13,548 nucleotides of DNA from Eubacteriales bacterium (lineage in GTDB: Bacteria > Bacillota > Clostridia > Christensenellales > CAG-138), in NCBI GenBank assembly GCA_030695285.1, contig JAUYTF010000298.1, positions 1 through 13,548 of the forward strand. Direction: 5' to 3'. A model generated the notes under the pieces. It ran no database searches, was not told where the DNA came from, and saw nothing but the letters and a program-made list of their open reading frames with translations. Below, in pieces: positions 8,977 through 13,548 of this stretch. The first letter of the stretch is position 1. Each line of letters starts with the position of its first letter. Made by a program: the position numbers and the translations under genes.

Positions 8977-9174
8977 ATGATGAGTTCGAAAGCATCTTCC
9001 TGCTGCAAGGCATTATCATTACCGTTGGTCGCGATGCCGGACATGATTTCCGTGAGCGTGAGAAATCGGCTTTTGTACCGCATGGATCGCCGGCTGATCA
9101 CGCTTCTTGAGAAAGTCTCTACAACTATAATCAGTACTGCATGCAGCGATTTGAACCGCATTGCAACAGCATGA
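8977..9174 (+). CDS. Possible small protein upstream of the kinase, 65 aa
   Basis: An ATGATG start at 8977 opens a 65-codon frame ending in TGA at 9172-9174, 14 nt before the likely GTG start of the kinase gene. Base composition changes from very AT-rich to balanced almost exactly at the start codon, which favours real coding. The product begins with a Ser/Cys-rich stretch, then has a basic, helix-compatible half with RNRLLYRMDRR and LEKVSTTIIS; I see no membrane segment or known motif. No clear Shine-Dalgarno box precedes it (only GAAAGAT), and I recognise no family. It could instead be untranslated leader of the kinase operon. Confidence 0.3.
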   Translation: MMSSKASSCCKALSLPLVAMPDMISVSVRNRLLYRMDRRLITLLEKVSTTIISTACSDLNRIATA

Positions 9175-9177
9175 ATC

Positions 9178-9182
9178 GGAGG
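9178..9182 (+). promoter_or_regulatory. Ribosome-binding site that fixes a GTG start for the kinase
   Basis: GGAGG lies 6 nt before GTG 9189. The in-frame ATGs at 9141 and 9171 have no such box in front of them, so the longest frame (from 9141) probably overstates the protein by 16 residues. Confidence 0.65.
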
Positions 9183-9188
9183 CCTGCC

Positions 9189-10835
9189 GTGAAACCATCC
9201 ATCCATAACGAGCCCGCGGAGCATGCGCGCCCGCCAACCGGCGTTGATCAAGCGCAACATGTCACAAAATCGCAGGAGTACGCCGAGAGCATCATCAACA
9301 CCATACTTGAGCCTTTGATCGTGCTGGATCAAGATCTTCGCGTGGTCACAGCAAGCCGCTCGTTCTATGAGGTTTTTCGGGTGAATCCAAAAGAGACGGT
9401 CGGCGAACGCATCTATAATCTAGGCAATAAACAATGGGATATTCCGCAGCTCAGAGAGCTGCTTGAAACCATCCTCCCCGAAAAGACGACGTTTGACAAC
9501 TACGAGGTGGAGCATGATTTTGCGACCATCGGACGCCGCATCATGCTGCTCAATGCGCGGCAAATCCAGCGTGTACTCGGCAAAGAGAGAATCATCCTGC
9601 TCGCTATTATGGATGTCACCGAACGACGAAACATTGAGAAGGGACTGGAGAAAGCGCGCAAGGAACTCGCCGATGTCAAACTGTCCCAAGATGAAGCCTA
9701 TGAATACTCCGAGAGCATCATCAACACCGTGCGGGAGCCTCTGATTGTGCTCAATCAGGATCTGCGCGTGGTCACAGCAAACCGCTCGTTCTACGAAGTG
9801 TTTCAGGTAAATCCGACAGAGACGGTTGGCGAGCTCATCTATGATTTAGGAAATAAGCAATGGAATATTCCCAAGCTCAGGGAGCTTTTAGAAACCATAC
9901 TTCCGGAGAAGACGACATTTGATCATTATGAAGTTGAGCATGATTTCGCAACCATAGGCAGGCGTATTATGCTGCTCAACGCCAGGCAGGTCCACCGCGT
10001 ACTCGGAAAAGAACACATCATTTTGCTGGCGATTGAGGATGTTACCGAGCGCAGGGACACGGAAAACGGGCTGGAGAAGGCGCATGAAGAGCTCAAGACA
10101 CTGTCGATTGAACTCAAACGCGCTGACTTGGCAAAATCTGAGTTTCTCGCAAATATGTCGCATGAGCTCAGAACCCCGCTCAATTCAATCATCGGGTTTT
10201 CCGAAGTGCTCTATGACGAAACATTCGGGCACCTCAATGCAAAGCAAAAAAGCTACGTCAATAACGTTCTCACGAGCGGAAAGCACCTGCTTTTGTTGAT
10301 CAACCAAATACTCGATATGGCAAAGGTGGAATCCGGCAAGATGCACCTTGTGCTCTCCTGTGTTGCAACCAAACCCCTTCTATATGAAATATCGATGTTG
10401 GTTGAAGACATCGTCAGCAAAAAGAAGATACTCATGTCGCTCGAAATCGACGAGGATCTACCGGATATCGAGGCGGATGAGCTGAAAGTAAAAGAGATTA
10501 TCTATAACATCCTTTCCAACGCGGTGAAATTTACGCCAGAGTGCGGGAGTATCCACCTGATCGCGCGGCAGTCTGATGACAATATCGAGATTGTAATTCG
10601 CGATTCGGGCACCGGAATCGCCTTGGAAAACTTGGATAAGGTGTTTGAGGGGTTCTTTCGCGTCGACACGCCATATTCCCGCATCACCGAGGGAACGGGG
10701 CTTGGTCTGCCGCTCTCGCGAAAGCTCGTCGAGCTGCACGGCGGCGAGTTGACCATCCAATCCGCTGGGTTAAATCTAGGAACTACCGTACGGTTTACAT
10801 TGCCGATTCTATCCCGTGGAGGCGGGCAAGTATGA
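9189..10835 (+). CDS. Soluble PAS-PAS sensor histidine kinase
   Basis: Autophosphorylating two-component kinase of 548 residues from GTG 9189. Domains in order: PAS 1 (about 30-150), PAS 2 (about 172-292), HisKA dimerisation/phosphoacceptor domain with SHELRTPLNS (H325), and a HATPase domain with N box IYNILSNAVKF (N440, N444), G1 box DSGTG (472-476), F box KVFEGFF and G2 box GTGLGLP (from 503). No membrane segment or signal peptide is visible, so it should act in the cytoplasm on an internal ligand or redox cue; no cofactor-binding Cys or His in the PAS units stands out. The PAS units are about 84% identical to each other. The gene overlaps the next one by 4 nt and has no receiver of its own, so the downstream receivers are its likely partners (inference). 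ATG 9171 would give a 4-nt overlap with the possible small ORF but lacks a ribosome-binding site. Confidence 0.93.
   Translation: MKPSIHNEPAEHARPPTGVDQAQHVTKSQEYAESIINTILEPLIVLDQDLRVVTASRSFYEVFRVNPKETVGERIYNLGNKQWDIPQLRELLETILPEKTTFDNYEVEHDFATIGRRIMLLNARQIQRVLGKERIILLAIMDVTERRNIEKGLEKARKELADVKLSQDEAYEYSESIINTVREPLIVLNQDLRVVTANRSFYEVFQVNPTETVGELIYDLGNKQWNIPKLRELLETILPEKTTFDHYEVEHDFATIGRRIMLLNARQVHRVLGKEHIILLAIEDVTERRDTENGLEKAHEELKTLSIELKRADLAKSEFLANMSHELRTPLNSIIGFSEVLYDETFGHLNAKQKSYVNNVLTSGKHLLLLINQILDMAKVESGKMHLVLSCVATKPLLYEISMLVEDIVSKKKILMSLEIDEDLPDIEADELKVKEIIYNILSNAVKFTPECGSIHLIARQSDDNIEIVIRDSGTGIALENLDKVFEGFFRVDTPYSRITEGTGLGLPLSRKLVELHGGELTIQSAGLNLGTTVRFTLPILSRGGGQV
9276..10094 (+). repeat. 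Intragenic tandem duplication of a PAS unit
   Basis: Two 131-codon blocks, 9276-9668 and 9702-10094, encode near-copies with a 142-codon period. By hand count 110 of 131 residues are identical. At DNA level they differ much more: over the 26 codons 9480-9557 against 9906-9983, 15 codons differ silently and one changes an amino acid. This points to an old duplication kept similar by selection on the protein rather than a recent copy. Confidence 0.85.
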
Positions 10836-11239
10836 TGAAACGAGTCCTCGTTGTCGATGATAACAAAAACAATCGTATTCTGGAATCTGATATGTTAAAG
10901 ATCGCCGGTTTTATCGTACTGGAAGCAGAGACTGCGCAGCAGGGCATTTCTCTGGCGCAGAAGGAGCGGCCGGATATTCTGATCATGGATGTCCGTCTCC
11001 CGGATATGCGCGGCACAGAAGCCGCGAAGATTCTGCGGCAGGACGACAACATGAGTAACATGCCGATTATTTTTGTTACCGCCTCCGTCATGAAAGAGGA
11101 TAAGAGGGAGCTTGTGGGTATTTCCAACATCGGCTTCATCGGGAAACCCATCAACACACGAACGTTTGCGCTGGAAATCAACAGTTTTTTGGAGAGCGCG
11201 CAGCGTCGAATTGGAACTGAAGCAGCAAAGGATGCATGA
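10832..11239 (+). CDS. Stand-alone response-regulator receiver (CheY/DivK-like)
   Basis: A 135-residue protein that is essentially only a receiver domain. Seen: acidic pair D9-D10 after VLVV, phosphoacceptor D53 in LIMDVRLPDM, switch T83 in FVTAS and K105 in GKPI, that is, all the catalytic residues of the family. There is no output domain, so it should work through protein contacts or pass phosphate on. GGAGG (10818-10822) precedes ATG 10832 by 9 nt. The start is a double Met (ATGATG) overlapping the kinase stop, implying translational coupling. A second ATG at 10835 is possible. Confidence 0.92.
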   Translation: MMKRVLVVDDNKNNRILESDMLKIAGFIVLEAETAQQGISLAQKERPDILIMDVRLPDMRGTEAAKILRQDDNMSNMPIIFVTASVMKEDKRELVGISNIGFIGKPINTRTFALEINSFLESAQRRIGTEAAKDA

Positions 11240-12387
11240 TGAAGAGTAAGCCTATCCTATTGGCCGTTGATGACCAACCGCAGAATATCGAGCTGCTAGA
11301 GGCGTTTCTCGTTCCGCAGGGGTACGACGTTCTTTGCGCATGCAGCGGCGAAGAAGCGCTGGCAAAGCTCGGTGAAAACGCAATCGATTTGATTTTGCTC
11401 GATGTCATGATGCCCGGCATGGATGGCTTCGAGGTGACGCGACGCGTGCGTGAAAACCTGTCCTTTCGGCTGCTGCCGATCATACTGGTCACTGCGCTTC
11501 GGGATAAGGATGACCACATCAAGGGAATCGAAGCCGGTTGCGACGACTTTTTATCAAAGCCGATCGACAGAACCGAGCTGCTCGCTCGCGTGCGCGCGCT
11601 GCTTAAGGTGAAGGCCTATCACGATTTACTCAACGATTATCAAAGGAAGCTGGAGTCCGATATTGCAACGCGAACGCAGGAGCTGCATCAGGCCCTTGCG
11701 GATACAAAAGCCGCGTCTCTCGAGATCATACATCGCCTGTCCACCGCCACCGAGTGCAAGGATGAGACGACGGGCAACCACATCTGTCGGATGAGTCACT
11801 TTGCTGCCGCCGTCGCGCGGCAATTGGGGCTGGACGAGGCAGCAGTGGAGTTGATTCTCTATGCCGCGCCTATGCACGATTTGGGCAAGATCGGCATTCC
11901 GGATCGCATTCTCCTTAAGCCCGCGAAACTTAGCCCGCTGGAATGGGAAATCATGAAAAAACACACGCTCATCGGCGCAGAGATTCTAAAGGACTCGGAG
12001 ATTGAACTGCTACGCGTCGGCGAGGCGATAGCGCGAACACACCACGAAAAATGGGACGGTAGCGGATATCCCGCGGGTTTACGAGGTGTTGAAATCCCGC
12101 TTTACGGAAGAATTGTAGCAATTGCGGATGTTTTTGACGCGATGACTTCCGCGCGCCCTTATAAGGAGACCTTCAGTGTAGAAGAGGCGCTCGACAAGAT
12201 CCGCGAAGGCAGAGGAAGCCATTTTGATCCAGATGTTGTGGATGCATTCTTCGAAATTCTCGATGAGATCCGCGCAATCAAGCAGCAATATGAAAGCAGC
12301 GAGCTGCAGGAGGCGGAAATGCTTGCATTTCGAATGCTGTTGAGCCAGTACCGCGAGAACACGTCCCAGTCTTTCCCCGCGCAATGA
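11236..12387 (+). CDS. Receiver-HD-GYP response regulator, cyclic-di-GMP phosphodiesterase (RpfG-type)
   Basis: A 383-residue protein expected to hydrolyse cyclic-di-GMP when its receiver is phosphorylated. Receiver about 5-123: D12-D13, phosphoacceptor D56 in LLDVMMPGMDG, T86 and K108. A helical linker (about 128-165) leads to the HD-GYP domain (about 166-350). Its metal and substrate residues all appear present: E173, H182, H214-D215 in MHDLGKIGIPD, H243, H269-H270, the GYP triad at 277-279 in WDGSGYP, and D298 in IADVFDAMTSARPY. An active enzyme is therefore likely. It overlaps the receiver gene by 4 nt with another double-Met ATGATGA. AAGGA (11228-11232) sits 3 nt before ATG 11236 and 6 nt before ATG 11239, so the second Met may be the real start. 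No terminator hairpin is visible after its stop. Confidence 0.93.
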   Translation: MMKSKPILLAVDDQPQNIELLEAFLVPQGYDVLCACSGEEALAKLGENAIDLILLDVMMPGMDGFEVTRRVRENLSFRLLPIILVTALRDKDDHIKGIEAGCDDFLSKPIDRTELLARVRALLKVKAYHDLLNDYQRKLESDIATRTQELHQALADTKAASLEIIHRLSTATECKDETTGNHICRMSHFAAAVARQLGLDEAAVELILYAAPMHDLGKIGIPDRILLKPAKLSPLEWEIMKKHTLIGAEILKDSEIELLRVGEAIARTHHEKWDGSGYPAGLRGVEIPLYGRIVAIADVFDAMTSARPYKETFSVEEALDKIREGRGSHFDPDVVDAFFEILDEIRAIKQQYESSELQEAEMLAFRMLLSQYRENTSQSFPAQ

Positions 12388-12493
12388 CCGCGCAGAAGGC
12401 AACGAATCAACCACCAAGCAGCAATTGCATGGCCGCTTTGTCTATCGCAATAAACAAAGCACCTCATATGATTCAAAATGGATGGGCAGCGAT

Positions 12494-13548
12494 ATGAACG
12501 AATATGTAAACCAAAACAATCAATCTGAGTTACCGATGGCATTTGCACAGTTTTCCGCGCTGTTTGATGACGCAGGCCTCGCCCGTGATTGTGTTTTTAC
12601 ACAGGCGAATCCGGCATTTGAAGCGCTCTTTTCATTGAAGGAACAAGACGTGCTCGGCAAGACGCTGAGCGAGGTCTTCGAGCCGATGACGCACCCGCAA
12701 CCCAATCAAATGCTGACCATTGCCGAGCGCGCAATTCAAGACGGAAGCGTCGATCTAGAGCAGTATCTGGTGAAGCAGCGTCGTTGGATCGGCGTGTCTG
12801 CTTTCTCCTGTGAGCCCTCGTCCATCACAGCTGTTTTTTTGGATCGAACCAATCAGAAGAAGGCTGCGCTTGCGCTCAAGGATGCCAATTTGCGCTTTCG
12901 CAAACTATTTAACACGGTATCCGACGCGGCGATCATCGTTCGTAAGAGCGACGGAAGTATCGTTGAAGCGAACACGAGCTTTCTCGCGCTTTCCCGCTTC
13001 ACGCGCGGAGAGCTGGTCGGCAAGAGCATCTCCGGGCTTGGCTTATTCAAACGCACGGGTGACGAAAATAGTACCGCTGAGCAAGGGGTGACCGCCAGCA
13101 GCCTTGATCAAGCCGAGGTATCCATCCGCCGCAAGGATGGCGCTGCGTTTGACGGACTGATTTTTGCAAAGGAGATCCCGCTCTGGGGCAGTAAACATGT
13201 ATGCATCTACATTCGAGATATTTCCATCCACAAGCAATCGGACGAAGCCTTGGTTATTTCCGAAGCAAATTACAGGCGGTTGTTTGAGGCAGCAAAGGAT
13301 GGCATTCTCATTCTGGACGCGGAGACTGGCAAGATCACAAGCGTAAATCCCTTCTTAATCAACTTGCTGGGTTATAGTGAAAAGGAGTTTCTCGAAAAAT
13401 GCATTTGGGACTTAGGGGTGTTCAAGGATATTCTTGCCAACCGCGAGAATTTTCTGGAACTGCAGAGTAAAGAGTACATTCGATATGAAAACCTGCCGTT
13501 GGAAACGGTCGACGGACGCAAAGTGCAAGTGGAGTTTGTCAGCAATGT
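12494..13548 (+). CDS. Multi-PAS signalling protein, 3' end cut by window edge
   Basis: Open to the right edge: 351 complete codons seen. Three PAS-like units are visible, at about 13-118, 133-248 (RKSDGSIVEANTSF; ends IYIRDISIHK) and from 257 (ANYRRLFEAAKDGILILD; breaks off at the conserved VEFVSN). No membrane segment is seen. The missing part should hold the output: a histidine kinase is most likely from PAS style and context, but a GGDEF or other domain is possible. It follows the phosphodiesterase gene after 106 bp in the same direction and may belong to the same transcript. The start is uncertain: ATG 12494 has only a weak GGATGGG before it, ATG 12482 is in frame, and the frame is open back into the previous gene. 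Confidence 0.82.
   Translation, partial: MNEYVNQNNQSELPMAFAQFSALFDDAGLARDCVFTQANPAFEALFSLKEQDVLGKTLSEVFEPMTHPQPNQMLTIAERAIQDGSVDLEQYLVKQRRWIGVSAFSCEPSSITAVFLDRTNQKKAALALKDANLRFRKLFNTVSDAAIIVRKSDGSIVEANTSFLALSRFTRGELVGKSISGLGLFKRTGDENSTAEQGVTASSLDQAEVSIRRKDGAAFDGLIFAKEIPLWGSKHVCIYIRDISIHKQSDEALVISEANYRRLFEAAKDGILILDAETGKITSVNPFLINLLGYSEKEFLEKCIWDLGVFKDILANRENFLELQSKEYIRYENLPLETVDGRKVQVEFVSN

Noticed and set aside
8952..9332. 126-codon minus-strand open frame across the kinase start
   Set aside because: It overlaps the well-supported kinase N-terminus and PAS 1, and has no ribosome-binding site or known motif.
12388..12493. Terminator after the phosphodiesterase gene
   Set aside because: Only short GCGC arms with no T-run were found, not enough for an intrinsic terminator.
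1..13548. CRISPR array, tRNA/rRNA, insertion sequence or prophage
   Set aside because: I saw no regularly spaced repeats, no tRNA-like cloverleaf, no transposase or integrase motifs and no terminal inverted repeats. The only sizeable repeat is the PAS duplication inside the kinase gene.

Overview
The window reads as an ordinary bacterial chromosome segment with two divergent transcription units either side of an AT-rich intergenic region. Coding GC looks to be around 50%. Shine-Dalgarno boxes are strong (AAGGAG, GGAGG). I lean towards Bacillota/Clostridia, where large soluble-kinase/HD-GYP modules and cyclic-glucan-synthase-like giants both occur. This is an inference; no rRNA or other marker is present to settle it.

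Left part (1-8542, minus strand): a single giant gene fills 63% of the window and runs off the left edge. Its frame stays open for 2847 codons. The domain order is an N-terminal membrane anchor, a family-84 glycosyltransferase, a membrane bundle, a glycoamylase-like (GH189-type cyclization) domain and a C-terminal GH94 phosphorylase. This is the architecture of cyclic beta-1,2-glucan synthase (Cgs/NdvB/ChvB). Only a few tens of residues seem to be missing at the C-terminus. All plus-strand reading frames in this part are antisense shadows.

Middle (8543-9188): the region between the divergent genes. The part next to the glucan synthase is GC-balanced; its leader RNA can fold so that the ribosome-binding site is covered. 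The central part (about 8700-8976) is strongly AT-rich and holds a near-perfect 15-bp direct repeat spaced 33 bp, a palindrome between the copies, and a TATAAT box on the minus strand. A possible 65-codon ORF (8977-9174) precedes the kinase gene.

Right part (9189-13548, plus strand): a compact signalling operon. It encodes a soluble PAS-PAS histidine kinase whose two PAS units arose by internal duplication, a stand-alone CheY/DivK-like receiver, and a receiver-HD-GYP cyclic-di-GMP phosphodiesterase. The two junctions between these genes are both the overlap ATGATGAA. After 106 bp comes a multi-PAS protein cut by the right edge, probably another sensor kinase or other PAS-linked signalling enzyme.

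Working model (inference): the kinase passes phosphate to two receivers, one of which gates degradation of cyclic-di-GMP. The divergent glucan synthase, a cell-envelope polysaccharide enzyme, is a plausible co-regulated output. The individual families are all known. What is worth a second look is their pairing, the shared regulatory region and the structured leader.
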